A DNA stretch of 64,000 nt from Sorex araneus (lineage: Eukaryota > Chordata > Mammalia > Eulipotyphla > Soricidae): NCBI RefSeq assembly GCF_027595985.1, contig NC_073306.1:80018599-80082598 (forward strand). The letters are read 5' to 3'. Of this stretch, positions 59,801 through 63,388 are shown in pieces (position 1 is the first letter of the stretch; every line of letters begins with the position of its first letter). Made by a program: the position numbers and the translations under genes. Below the pieces are notes generated by a model. The model was not told the origin of the DNA. It did no database searches and worked only from the letters and a program-made list of their open reading frames with translations.

Positions 59801-61544
59801 GCCTTGCATGTGGCAGACACGGGTTCAATTCCTCTGTCCCTCTCGGAAAGCCGGGCAAGCTACCGAGAGTATCCCCCCCACATGGCAGAGTCTGGCAAGC
59901 TACCTGTGGCGTATTCAATATGCCCAAAACAGTAACAACAAGTCTCACAATGGAGATGTTACTGGTGCCCGCTTGAGCAAATCGATGAACAACGGATGAC
60001 AGTGACAGTAAGTTAATTTTTAAAAAAAAATTTTATTAGTCAATCATCGTGGGATACAGTTACAGTTATAAACTTTCGTGCTTACGTTCCAGTCACACAA
60101 TGATCGAGTACCCATCCCTCCACCAGTGCCCATTCTCTACCATCAATTATCCCAGTATCCCTCTCACTACCCCTACCCCCTCCATCTCTCCCTCTAGCCT
60201 CTGTTCCACAGCATATACTTTTAAAATTGTGAACTTTATAGGACTAATAGTCCAGGAAATTAAAATGTGAAATAAAATTTAAATAAAACAAATGAAATTT
60301 TATACAATTATTATCATAAGAATCAAATCCTATAATAATTAAGATTTAACTATCTTGAAAAATAAAATATCTAGAAATAAATTTCTAATTAAAAATTTTT
60401 TTCTAATTTTTTAATATAGGGCCATACTATATTTTTCATTTGTAAATAAGAAAGCTTCCCTTAAGATTATTCACATTTAAATCACTTAATCATTTGTCTT
60501 GTTTTTGTTTCAGTATCAAAGGAATACTTAACATTTTTAAGAACTTAATTTTATTTATATAAGGTTGTTCACAAAAATTTATTACATTCAATATTCCAAC
60601 ACCAATCCCACCACCATTACATCTTCTCACCACCATTACTTTGAATTTTTCCAACCACCACCCAAGCCTGCTCCAATAGCAGACCCTAAATAATTTATTC
60701 TGTATTGCTTGTTATGAATAATTCTCTAAAAATAATCAAAAGAGGGGCTGGAGCCATAGCACAGCAGGGAGGGCATTTGCCTTGCATGTGGCCAACCCAG
60801 GTTCGATTCCCAGCATCCCATATAGTCCACCTGGGCACTGCCAGGAGTAATTCCTGAGTGCAAAGCCAGGAGGAACCCCTGTGCATCCCTGGGTGTGGAC
60901 CCTCCCCCCTCCAAAACAAAAGGAAAAAAAAGCCACTAAAAATAATCAAAAGATGTTTCCTTAGAAGAAAGTGTATGAAGATTGTCGATCTCACCCTGGA
61001 GCCATTGAGCCCTTGTATAAGATTACTAACATCTCATTACAGGTTGATCCTTGTGAGCTAATATTTTTTTAATTGAGATTGATTGCCTTCTACCTTACAT
61101 TCTATCCAATGTGTGCTACTCCTGGTACATAGATAGCAGAGCATATGAGAGATCATGGATGTGCACTCCAGGAACTCTAAAATTTTAAATAAGTTAACAC
61201 ACTTGAAATTAAATTTTTAACTGGATGGTGACTTTCAGGTCTGAGGGATCTCTGTAGACTTATTTGTTGAGTGTCTGGATCATGGCCAGTTGATGAGCTT
61301 ATATGGCACCCAAAATAGTTCGTAAGCATTACTGCCAGACTCTCAAAAGAACAGGGGGGTGAGGGGAGGTCGCCAAGAAATACTTTTAAAAATCCATGAT
61401 ATTCTTTACATTCATGTTTTCTTTAATTCAATGAACTTACCATATTCAGAACTAATTAGATTTATGCTAAGATCTTCTGATATAAGAGCTTTCCGCACAT
61501 CAATTTTTTTAGTCCAATTACCACTTTTCAGCAAAACAGAATCC
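18348..61544 (-). CDS. HFM1: HFM1 (MER3-like meiotic helicase), C-terminal 11 exons, partial gene
   Basis: HFM1 is the meiosis-specific Ski2-like DNA helicase orthologous to yeast Mer3. It acts in the nucleus of meiotic cells and promotes crossover formation and synapsis. The helicase core lies upstream of this window. What is present is the tail: 61544-61441, 59361-59218, 44542-44462, 43766-43651, 40124-40045, 35019-34913, 29925-29815, 28515-28425, 19813-19702, 19616-19447 and 18414-18348. The exons sum to 1183 nt. Every split codon joins correctly, giving 393 residues plus stop with no internal stop. Identification rests on recalled similarity to the human protein along the whole tail, for example [34 protein letters not shown] and the terminus GIFDGIF. 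The introns are large and filled with SINE, L1 and RTE insertions. No further exon was found in 61545-64000. Confidence 0.93.
18965..19050 (+). mobile_element. SINE head fragment
   Basis: gggctggaaatgtggttcag with B-box-like gattcaatcc. The body is missing. Confidence 0.5.
19206..19382 (-). mobile_element. SINE type A in HFM1 intron
   Basis: A minus-strand copy with the perfect TSD aatgctgaatatg. It lies about 65 bp downstream of the penultimate HFM1 exon. Confidence 0.92.
19447..19616 (-). CDS. HFM1: HFM1 penultimate exon
   Basis: This 170 nt exon starts in phase 0 and reads [20 protein letters not shown], then [20 protein letters not shown] and [16 protein letters not shown], ending with AG. 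The acceptor is ctaatctcccaatatag and the donor is AAG|GTAAGT, a full consensus. A SINE A copy sits about 65 bp into the downstream intron. Confidence 0.92.
19702..19813 (-). CDS. HFM1: HFM1 exon: [15 protein letters not shown]...GNTNI
   Basis: This 112 nt exon reads (S)[19 protein letters not shown], then [18 protein letters not shown], and ends on a codon boundary. The acceptor is attttctcag and the donor is ATT|GTAAGA. Only 85 bp of intron separate it from the next exon. It is Ser-rich and likely unstructured. It matches the human tail in spacing and in LPQQ-G-N. Confidence 0.91.
19820..20229. other. HFM1 intron, unique
   Basis: No repeat or further exon recognised. Confidence 0.5.
20230..20402 (-). 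mobile_element. SINE type A
   Basis: A full-length minus-strand copy with flanking cttataaa repeats. Confidence 0.92.
20640..20800 (-). mobile_element. Old SINE type A
   Basis: A diverged minus-strand copy (gttgtgcttggggtaccata ... actatctccctgg). Confidence 0.65.
20825..21001 (-). mobile_element. SINE type A
   Basis: A full-length minus-strand copy with the TSD caattcaaac. Confidence 0.92.
21190..21352 (-). mobile_element. Old SINE type A
   Basis: ggtcacacccagagatgctc ... accatctctctggctcc, with internal changes. Confidence 0.65.
21410..22260 (+). mobile_element. Older L1 3' end
   Basis: A diverged ORF2 tail (tcaaaacaacaatgaggtat) and 3' UTR ending ctcactgtgattcattaaaa. Confidence 0.82.
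22830..26275 (+). mobile_element. RTE-clade LINE copy 1, nearly full length, dead (RTE1_Sar-like)
   Basis: This 3.4 kb non-LTR retrotransposon is flanked by the TSD gtggcaaacag at 22819-22829 and 26276-26286. Its order is a 5' leader (22830-23330), an APE endonuclease (about 23470-24120: [25 protein letters not shown]), a linker, the reverse transcriptase (about 24740-25700: [48 protein letters not shown]) and a C-terminal part ([40 protein letters not shown]). It ends in gatgacaagtgacaagt. The domain order and motifs are those of the RTE clade and recall the nematode RTE-1 protein. Several frameshifts and stops, an Asn in place of the motif A Asp (25172-25174), and a Lys at the expected APE Glu show it is inactive. 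It lies antisense in the GC-AG intron of HFM1. Confidence 0.93.
26290..26531 (+). mobile_element. SINE type B inserted at the RTE copy 1 target site
   Basis: The full-length copy runs from gggctggagtgatagcac to gggatgacagtgacag. The TSD ggcaaacagact lies at 26278-26289 and 26532-26543. This overlaps the 3' TSD of RTE copy 1, so the SINE landed in the already duplicated target. Confidence 0.9.
26700..26870 (+). mobile_element. Old SINE fragment
   Basis: Diverged head and body (cagtactgctgagcacagat). Confidence 0.5.
27055..27300 (-). mobile_element. L1 3' UTR fragment
   Basis: Minus strand: tttttattgaatcacgatgt and the pyrimidine-rich block of the L1 3' UTR. Confidence 0.7.
27355..27600 (+). 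mobile_element. Old SINE-like sequence
   Basis: gagatggctcaaagggctag and ccccagcaccacctggctcc give a tRNA-SINE layout, but it is too diverged to assign a subfamily. Confidence 0.45.
27727..27853 (-). mobile_element. Truncated SINE type A
   Basis: ttttgggccatacctggtga and gatgctcagggttactc. The head end is damaged. Confidence 0.7.
28145..28305 (+). mobile_element. MER5-like hAT relic
   Basis: gatttctgggctctagtccc, then gcaccccttggtgatttgat and a damaged terminal block. Confidence 0.5.
28425..28515 (-). CDS. HFM1: HFM1 exon with GC splice donor
   Basis: This 91 nt exon reads (G)[19 protein letters not shown] then [10 protein letters not shown] and ends with AG. The acceptor is gatctctttgccaag. 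The donor reads AAACAG|GCAAGT, the typical form of the minor GC-AG intron class. Splicing at the nearest GT, four bases on, would break the frame of the next exon, whereas the GC site gives AG|T (Ser) and restores homology. The intron that follows is about 8.6 kb and holds RTE copy 1. Confidence 0.88.
28520..29814. other. HFM1 intron, unique
   Basis: AT-rich intron between two exons. No repeat recognised. Confidence 0.55.
29815..29925 (-). CDS. HFM1: HFM1 exon: acidic [16 protein letters not shown] segment
   Basis: This 111 nt exon reads (V)[18 protein letters not shown], then [18 protein letters not shown](G). The acceptor is ctcttcattttctgaag and the donor is CAG|GTAAAA. An open frame continues 5' of the acceptor as far as 30088, but only the acceptor at 29926 keeps the frame with the preceding exon (G|TT). 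The upstream stretch is therefore read as intron. The aromatic and acidic motif (VDFExGxEVWxDFDD) is a clear HFM1 signature and could be a protein-interaction site (inference). Confidence 0.93.
30173..30360 (-). mobile_element. SINE type A
   Basis: A minus-strand copy with the perfect TSD taaacagaggtctt, about 250 bp upstream (transcript sense) of an HFM1 exon. Confidence 0.93.
30361..31189. other. HFM1 intron, unique
   Basis: AT-rich. Short (ata)-rich run at about 31125-31180. No exon found. Confidence 0.5.
31190..31281 (-). mobile_element. SINE type B / RTE 3' end, 5'-truncated
   Basis: Only the RTE-like 3' end and part of the body remain (gcccgctcaagcaaattgat on the minus strand, stopping after tatgccaaaaacg). 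The tRNA head is missing. Confidence 0.8.
31558..31709 (-). mobile_element. SINE type B, 5'-truncated with TSD
   Basis: The tRNA head and part of the body are absent, yet the TSD aacagttct (31549-31557 and 31710-31718) flanks the truncated copy. This is the mark of incomplete target-primed reverse transcription. Confidence 0.83.
31830..32010 (-). mobile_element. Old L1-like 3' fragment
   Basis: Pairs with 835-1080 and shares the layout of L1 3' UTR pieces (catcacaccctccaccagtg). Confidence 0.45.
32535..33058 (+). mobile_element. RTE 5' leader fragment
   Basis: The sequence matches the leader block of 11461-12000 (gcgccaggctggttccac, ggtgccccagaggggtgtgg, cctggacacttcatagtg) but has neither coding region nor RTE 3' end. 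An AT-rich segment of unclear origin follows (33059-33300). Confidence 0.65.
33059..33610. other. HFM1 intron, partly unassigned repeat-like
   Basis: 33059-33300 has ttatatt-type runs and tggtggtgggatggtgtaat, which recalls an L1 3' UTR but cannot be assigned. Confidence 0.4.
33620..33765 (+). mobile_element. MIR
   Basis: cactggactgggaatcaaga, then tttgagcaagtcatttaatc and tgaaaatgag follow the MIR consensus order. Confidence 0.8.
34335..34475 (-). mobile_element. Old SINE type A
   Basis: gctcagggattattcctagc ... actattactctagtct. Confidence 0.65.
34913..35019 (-). CDS. HFM1: HFM1 exon: [14 protein letters not shown]...YEYQDN
   Basis: This 107 nt exon reads (R)[19 protein letters not shown], then [16 protein letters not shown], and ends on one G. 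The acceptor is atctttataaag and the donor is ATG|GTAAAG. The frame is fixed on both sides by split codons AG|G (Arg) and G|TT (Val). No repeat insertion is close. Confidence 0.92.
35020..35690. other. HFM1 intron, unique
   Basis: No repeat or exon recognised. Confidence 0.5.
35700..35980 (-). mobile_element. Old SINEs (one copy plus a fragment)
   Basis: One copy at 35700-35868 (ggggccacatccagaagcac), followed by a second partial body (35885-35975) running into SINE B. Confidence 0.6.
35988..36229 (-). mobile_element. SINE type B
   Basis: This minus-strand copy ends in head ctattgctccagtcc. It abuts the tail of the RTE deletion derivative at 36240. Confidence 0.86.
36238..36292. repeat. (ATC)n microsatellite
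   Basis: About 16 tandem atc units at the tail of the RTE deletion derivative. Confidence 0.95.
36240..36540 (-). mobile_element. Internally deleted RTE derivative with expanded (TGA)n tail
   Basis: Read on the minus strand: RTE 5' region (ttctccctcttggagaacc, then gcaagctacc and gtattcatttgccaaaacc), the block ending aaaatctcaggg, then directly aatagagatgttactg and the 3' end gatcaacaggatgatgatg. The deletion junction is the same as at 11444-12287, so the two are members of one derivative family. The tail has grown into a trinucleotide microsatellite. Confidence 0.8.
36830..38075 (+). mobile_element. Complete ORF-less L1-like element (5' monomers + L1 3' end)
   Basis: A 1.25 kb insertion flanked by the TSD agaaaggtaatcca at both ends. 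The 5' part is CpG-rich (gccgctgccgcggccgtgcg) with two related monomer-like blocks (gccatatcccacgccagctg and gccagagccccacgccggct, about 280 bp apart). The 3' part is the L1 3' UTR (cacatggtgattcaataaaa) with poly-A. No coding sequence is visible. Confidence 0.82.
38265..38449 (+). mobile_element. SINE type A, young
   Basis: A full-length copy with B box ggttcgaatcc, a long poly-A and the near-perfect TSD agaacctRcact. Confidence 0.94.
38838..38867. repeat. (TA)n microsatellite
   Basis: About 14 tandem ta units between SINE body and TSD. Confidence 0.95.
38842..39030 (-). mobile_element. SINE type A with (TA)n tail
   Basis: A minus-strand copy whose tail side is a (ta)n run. The TSD aagcaaRgtttata lies at 38828-38841 and 39031-39044, so the dinucleotide run sits between TSD and SINE body. 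Confidence 0.9.
39045..39689. other. HFM1 intron, unique
   Basis: Contains a local cluster of tcgagtaa units (39310-39355): four near-copies of cgagtaa within 45 bp. No gene. Confidence 0.45.
39704..40027 (-). mobile_element. L1 3' end inserted sense in HFM1, next to a splice donor
   Basis: A 5'-truncated L1 3' UTR of about 325 bp with the perfect TSD taacataatatttg (39690-39703 and 40028-40041). It has the same strand as HFM1, and its AATAAA lies near the poly-A end (about 39713). The truncated edge is about 17 bp past the exon ending at 40045. Confidence 0.92.
40045..40124 (-). CDS. HFM1: HFM1 exon: [14 protein letters not shown]...SIS
   Basis: This 80 nt exon starts in phase 0 and reads [20 protein letters not shown] then SLPSIS, ending with AG, which joins G to give Arg. 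The acceptor is ttttttgttaatag. The donor AAG|GTACAA lacks the consensus G at +5. An L1 3' end in the same orientation as the gene is inserted only about 17 bp beyond this donor (39704-40027), and its TSD overlaps intron positions +4 to +17. Confidence 0.92.
40543..40713 (-). mobile_element. SINE type A
   Basis: A minus-strand copy with the TSD ggtcaYcatttct. Confidence 0.9.
40893..41143 (-). mobile_element. L1 3' UTR, short insertion
   Basis: About 250 bp, minus strand (agagaatcaccgtgagggta), with the perfect TSD aacaaatctttttta. Confidence 0.9.
41280..41580. mobile_element. Ancient L2-like relic
   Basis: acccttcagtggtttcccaa, followed by tgcatgatatagcacctctg and cctatgtctgaaacactttt, resembles the widespread L2 3' region. 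Heavily diverged, assigned by recall only. Confidence 0.4.
41621..42097 (-). mobile_element. L1 3' UTR of a different subfamily
   Basis: The insert has the perfect TSD cacatatactttct (41607-41620 and 42098-42111). Its 3' UTR (cactgatcccaccaccaatg) differs from the common type; 60540-60690 resembles it. Confidence 0.85.
42631..42802. mobile_element. Short hAT-like element with inverted ends
   Basis: Starts cagtgttcctcaact; the reverse complement of the right end reads agtgtttcccaacct. About 170 bp with no ORF. The 8 bp TSD is not clear. Confidence 0.45.
43065..43315 (-). mobile_element. Old SINE remnant
   Basis: A head-like end (gtgctatctcctggcc) and a diverged body upstream. Confidence 0.45.
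43335..43515 (-). mobile_element. SINE type A with 19 bp TSD
   Basis: A full-length minus-strand copy with the perfect 19 bp TSD ctggcctagttacatttct (43316-43334 and 43516-43534). It inserted beside an older SINE end. Confidence 0.95.
43651..43766 (-). CDS. HFM1: HFM1 exon: [13 protein letters not shown]...PPAKRLK
   Basis: This 116 nt exon reads (C)[20 protein letters not shown], then [18 protein letters not shown], and ends on a codon boundary. The acceptor is tttcttttcatag. The donor AAG|GTTAAT departs from consensus at +3 and +5, so this site may be weak. A SINE A copy lies about 135 bp into the downstream intron (43335-43515). Confidence 0.92.
43935..44121 (+). mobile_element. SINE type A
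   Basis: A full-length copy with B box ggttcgattcc and the TSD aaagacctttc. Confidence 0.92.
44130..44397 (-). mobile_element. Old SINE-like sequence
   Basis: Contains tggaggtcacctgggctaga and a head-like end gagctatctccttggc. Confidence 0.45.
44462..44542 (-). CDS. HFM1: HFM1 exon: Cys/His-rich zinc-knuckle-like segment
   Basis: This 81 nt exon reads (G)[20 protein letters not shown] then TCGHDC(C). Cys and His cluster as C-x-H-H-C-x(5)-C-x-H-x-C-C, suggesting a small metal-binding knuckle conserved in HFM1 proteins; metal binding is inference. The acceptor tract is cttttcttttaaaaatatcaatttag (shown here only as a pyrimidine-rich run ending atttag), and the donor is GCT|GTAAGT with split codon T|GT (Cys). 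The upstream intron of about 14.7 kb carries RTE copies 2 and 3. Confidence 0.92.
45085..45160 (+). mobile_element. MIR fragment
   Basis: caagcaagtcacataacctc, then ctgcaaaatgggggtaa, is the MIR core and 3' region. Confidence 0.75.
45190..46460 (-). mobile_element. L1 3' UTR and ORF2 C-terminus
   Basis: The minus-strand ORF2 tail includes [20 protein letters not shown] and [15 protein letters not shown]. The 3' UTR ends at a poly-T at about 45195. 5'-truncated at about 46455. Confidence 0.88.
46461..46708. other. HFM1 intron, unique
   Basis: Short unique stretch before RTE copy 2. Confidence 0.45.
46720..50174 (+). mobile_element. RTE-clade LINE copy 2, nearly full length, dead
   Basis: This is a 3.45 kb copy of the same family, with an imperfect TSD acttgtgaYag at 46709-46719 and 50175-50185. 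It contains the 5' leader, APE (about 47340-48130, [19 protein letters not shown]), and RT ([12 protein letters not shown] at about 49082-49115, [24 protein letters not shown] at 49379-49399), and ends gggatgacaggtgatacaag. Motif A and C aspartates are kept, but there are multiple frameshifts and stops and a poly-A expansion at about 47728. A 23 bp tandem duplication lies at about 49030-49075. It sits antisense in the HFM1 intron between the 59.2 kb and 44.5 kb exons. Confidence 0.92.
50345..50770. mobile_element. Two old SINEs in opposite orientation
   Basis: 50345-50545 reads minus (ggggcctctgtatgcaaagc). 50575-50770 reads plus (acttgccttacacatggcca, catatggtcccccaagtctg). Confidence 0.55.
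51147..52900 (-). mobile_element. ORF-less L1-like element with tandem 5' monomers and apparent 3' transduction
   Basis: Flanked by the 15 bp TSD tagagcaYtgctttt (51132-51146 and 52901-52915). On the minus strand the right part has repeated blocks (52253 vs 52628: gatctctttcaagatttatt versus ggtctcttttaagatttatc; and 51627 vs 51946: gttgttggtgtgccaagatg versus gctgttggtgtgctaaggtg). The left part is an L1 3' UTR ending in poly-A at 51237-51225. It is followed by about 70 bp of non-L1 sequence with its own AATAAA (51178-51173) and a second poly-A (51154-51147). Confidence 0.78.
53424..53600 (+). mobile_element. SINE type A, diverged
   Basis: Head ggggctggaaggagcataga, body catcccagatggttcaccaa. 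Confidence 0.82.
53800..55093 (+). mobile_element. RTE LINE copy 3, internal fragment
   Basis: This fragment starts within the APE domain (atcacgctgtttttgatac) and runs through APE ([34 protein letters not shown]) and the linker. It stops just before the RT core at gtactgtcaatacac, lacking both element ends. A simple 5' truncation would keep the 3' end, so a later deletion or rearrangement is implied. It is in the same intron and orientation as copy 2. Confidence 0.88.
55325..55475 (-). mobile_element. MIR fragment
   Basis: ccatttcaaaaatgagtaaa and agaggttaagtaacatgctt match MIR on the minus strand. Confidence 0.75.
55476..56155. other. HFM1 intron, unique
   Basis: No exon or clear repeat. 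A small tandem agatatctt cluster lies at 55690-55715. Confidence 0.45.
56160..56420 (+). mobile_element. Old L1 3' fragment
   Basis: ttatttacaacagccaagga and gcatggatagacctagaagt are typical of an ancient L1 ORF2 end. Confidence 0.65.
56645..56884 (+). mobile_element. SINE type B, slightly 5'-truncated
   Basis: The copy starts within the head (acagcgggtagggtgtttgc) and runs through the body to the tail gatgacagtgatacagtgat, showing the tandem tgatacag tail unit. Confidence 0.86.
56890..57460. other. HFM1 intron, unique
   Basis: AT-rich. Nothing recognised. Confidence 0.45.
57466..57640 (+). mobile_element. SINE type A, diverged
   Basis: Head accggagcaatagcacagca, body ggtcccctgagcacctccag, ending ggtgtggccccaaaacaacc. 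Confidence 0.85.
57715..58133 (+). mobile_element. L1 3' UTR
   Basis: gacatataaaataacataat, then the L1 3' UTR with ggtggtggaaaatgtgcact and tatggtgattcaataaaaaa. The flanks agtgaRttt may be a short TSD. Confidence 0.85.
58281..58475 (-). mobile_element. SINE type A with 19 bp TSD
   Basis: A minus-strand copy with the perfect TSD aagaatacaaataatttta (58262-58280 and 58476-58494). Confidence 0.95.
58622..58790 (-). mobile_element. SINE type A
   Basis: A full-length minus-strand copy (ggacacacccagtgatgctc ... actatctctccagcc). Confidence 0.87.
58859..59090 (-). mobile_element. SINE type B
   Basis: This full-length minus-strand copy carries the perfect TSD attgcaactattat (58845-58858 and 59091-59104). 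It lies 127 bp from an HFM1 exon. Confidence 0.9.
59218..59361 (-). CDS. HFM1: HFM1 exon: [16 protein letters not shown]...GSNK
   Basis: This 144 nt exon reads (V)[20 protein letters not shown] and continues through a Ser/His-rich stretch to MGSNK(G). The acceptor is ttttttcag and the donor is AAG|GTAAAT. It enters with two bases and leaves with one, matching both neighbours. Nearby repeats are a SINE B ending 127 bp downstream in the transcript (59090) and an old SINE at 59452. The tail from here on looks low-complexity and is probably disordered. Confidence 0.92.
59452..59608 (-). mobile_element. Old SINE type A
   Basis: gtcacacctggtgtgac ... actatctctccacagcc. Confidence 0.65.
59767..60010 (+). 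mobile_element. SINE type B
   Basis: Head ggactggagcaatagcacag, body ctctcggaaagccgggcaag and tail gatgacagtgacag. The flanks ttaatttttt(t)aaa look like an A/T-rich TSD. Confidence 0.87.
60020..60220 (-). mobile_element. L1 3' UTR fragment
   Basis: Minus strand: attagtcaatcatcgtggga, then catccctccaccagtgccca. Confidence 0.8.
60540..60690 (-). mobile_element. L1 3' UTR fragment, variant subfamily
   Basis: aacaccaatcccaccaccat, similar to 41680-41740. Confidence 0.65.
60743..60935 (+). mobile_element. SINE type A with 18 bp TSD
   Basis: A full-length copy with B box ggttcgattcc and the perfect TSD ctaaaaataatcaaaaga. Confidence 0.95.
61441..61544 (-). CDS. HFM1: HFM1 exon: [10 protein letters not shown]...LISSEY
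   Basis: This 104 nt exon starts with one base (G) that completes a codon begun outside the window. It then reads [20 protein letters not shown] and [13 protein letters not shown], and ends on a single G. The acceptor is attttttag and the donor is ATG|GTAAGT. The split codon G|TT (Val) joins the next exon. It encodes the end of, or the region just after, the Sec63-like domain. Similarity to human HFM1 is strong by recall. It is the most 5' coding exon found. Confidence 0.9.
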
Positions 61545-62205
61545 CTAAAAAATAGTAACATATAATTTAAATAGTGACCTAAACACTAAATGAAATAACA
61601 CATTACTTTTTAATGGCTAACTGATCCAAAGTACTCTTTGGTAGTAAACTGAGTTATATAAAACGACTTTCTCCTAACTTTGAGAAGGAACAAAGAATGT
61701 CAACAAAACTACAATTACAACTTTCCTAACTATAGGTCACAACTGATTTCAAGTCACATATTAGGCTTACCTGAAGAGTTGCTAGCAATAATCCATGAGC
61801 TTACCCCTTAATCACTAACACTTTAAACTGGTTACACACAAATAACATGTATTTGTGAGAACTTCAATTGAATTAAATTGAAGTAGTTCATAACTAAAAA
61901 CTCATATACCGTCAACCAATTTTGTGACTGAATTCAAGTCTTATGTAGTCAAGTCATCATTAGACTTAATTGTCAAAGATGCTAAAGATTTAAACAATCA
62001 TATACTCTATTAAGTGTCTCATAGCTTTTTGCAGAAGTTATCAAAGAAGGGTATATCCTGTTAGTAATGGCAGTCCCTTTAGGAATCTTGCATGGTAGCA
62101 ATTAGGGGATTCCCATTTCAGAGTCACCACCGTTCTTGGACATTCATGTATAGTAATACGGTTAATGTCACTAGCTCAAGAGTACGAAATATTACTAAGT
62201 TTTCC
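61545..62205. other. HFM1 intron upstream of the first exon seen
   Basis: A donor-like caag|gtaagcc... occurs on the minus strand at about 61770, but the sequence before it does not translate to HFM1. No exon is called. Confidence 0.45.
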
Positions 62206-62209
62206 AGGA

Positions 62210-62370
62210 TTCAGATCTAGTGTTGCTATGAACTAGTTTTATATACTTGGACAAACTGATTAAACTCTTCACCTTAATATCTTCCTTTATAAAATGTAGA
62301 TAATATCTCTCTCATACAAAGGTTAATTTGGAATCTCAAACATAATAAGTGCTTAAAAATATATGCTGTA
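62210..62370 (+). mobile_element. MIR fragment
   Basis: ttggacaaactgattaaact, then tataaaatgtagataatatc and ataataagtgcttaaaaata, follow the MIR 3' half. Confidence 0.7.
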
Positions 62371-62393
62371 ATTAAAACTGATATCTTTAGAAT

Positions 62394-62476
62394 CAACAAG
62401 TCTCAGAATGGAGACGTTACTGGTACCCACTCGGGCAAATTGATGAACAGGAGGACAGTGCTACAGTGCTATCATT
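62394..62476 (+). mobile_element. RTE 3' end / truncated SINE type B
   Basis: Only the terminal part is present: caacaagtctcagaatggag, then a tail built of agtgctac units. It could come from either the SINE or the LINE. Confidence 0.7.
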
Positions 62477-62539
62477 AGAATTCGCTTATAACATCTTTGG
62501 ATAAATAATAATATTAGAGAATAGACTGAGCAAAATATA

Positions 62540-63388
62540 ACAGAATGGCATGCTGGAGTAGAGGGTTTAAAGAAAGGCACCTCCATAAAGTACCTGTACA
62601 AAAAAAAAATGAAAGGCTACTTCAAGAAATAAAAAAGGACACGAGGAAATGGAAACACATCCCCTGCTCATGGGCTGGAAGAATTAACACTGTCAAAATG
62701 GCAATACTCCCCAAAGGATTATACAGATTCAATGTGATCCCCATAAGGATATCGATGACATTTTTCAAAGGAATTGATCAAACACTCCCTAAATTCTTAT
62801 GGAACAACAAGCCCCCAAGAATAGCTAAAGCAATTCTTGGGGAAAAAAAGATGGGAGGCATCACCTTCCCCAAACTCAAACTATACTACAAAGTAGTAAT
62901 AATTAAAAAAAAATTTTTTTAATTAATGAATCACCGTAAGGGTACAGATACAGGTTTACGTATTCTCATACTTGTGTTTCTGTCATACACAGCTGAGTAA
63001 CCATCCCTCCACCTGTGCCCATTCTCCACTGATGACCCCATCATCCCTCCCATCCCCCTCCCTAACCCCTCCCCCCACCTCGCCTCTGTGGCAGGGCATT
63101 CCCTTTTGTTCTCTCTCTCCTTTTGGGTGCTGTGGTTAGCAATGGAGGCATTGGGTGGACATCGTGTTCGGTCTATAGTCCAAAGCAGTAATAATTAAAA
63201 CAGCATGGTATTGGAACAAAGACAGATCTGCAGACGAACGGAATAGGGTTAAATATCCTTACACACACCCTCAAATGTATGATCACCTGATCTTTGATAA
63301 GGGAGTAAGAAATATAAAGTGGAGCAAGGAAAGCCTCTTTAACAAATGATGTTGGCAAAACTGGACAGCTATGTGCAAAAATAATGGG
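62540..63388 (+). mobile_element. L1 ORF2 segment, split by another L1 3' end
   Basis: The ORF2 part reads [40 protein letters not shown] and [13 protein letters not shown] (62545-62900). It resumes at 63182 with the next ORF2 residues (AWYW-like region, then SLFNK). Between them is an opposite-strand L1 3' UTR. Confidence 0.9.
62909..63181 (-). mobile_element. L1 3' UTR nested in an L1 ORF2
   Basis: Minus-strand insert (tgaatcaccgtaagggtaca) with the TSD aaagYagtaataattaaaa on both sides (62890-62908 and 63182-63200). Confidence 0.93.

Noticed and set aside
61760-61800. Donor-like ctcttcag|gtaagcc on the minus strand as another HFM1 exon
   Set aside because: The preceding sequence does not translate to anything like HFM1, and no matching acceptor with a consistent frame was found.
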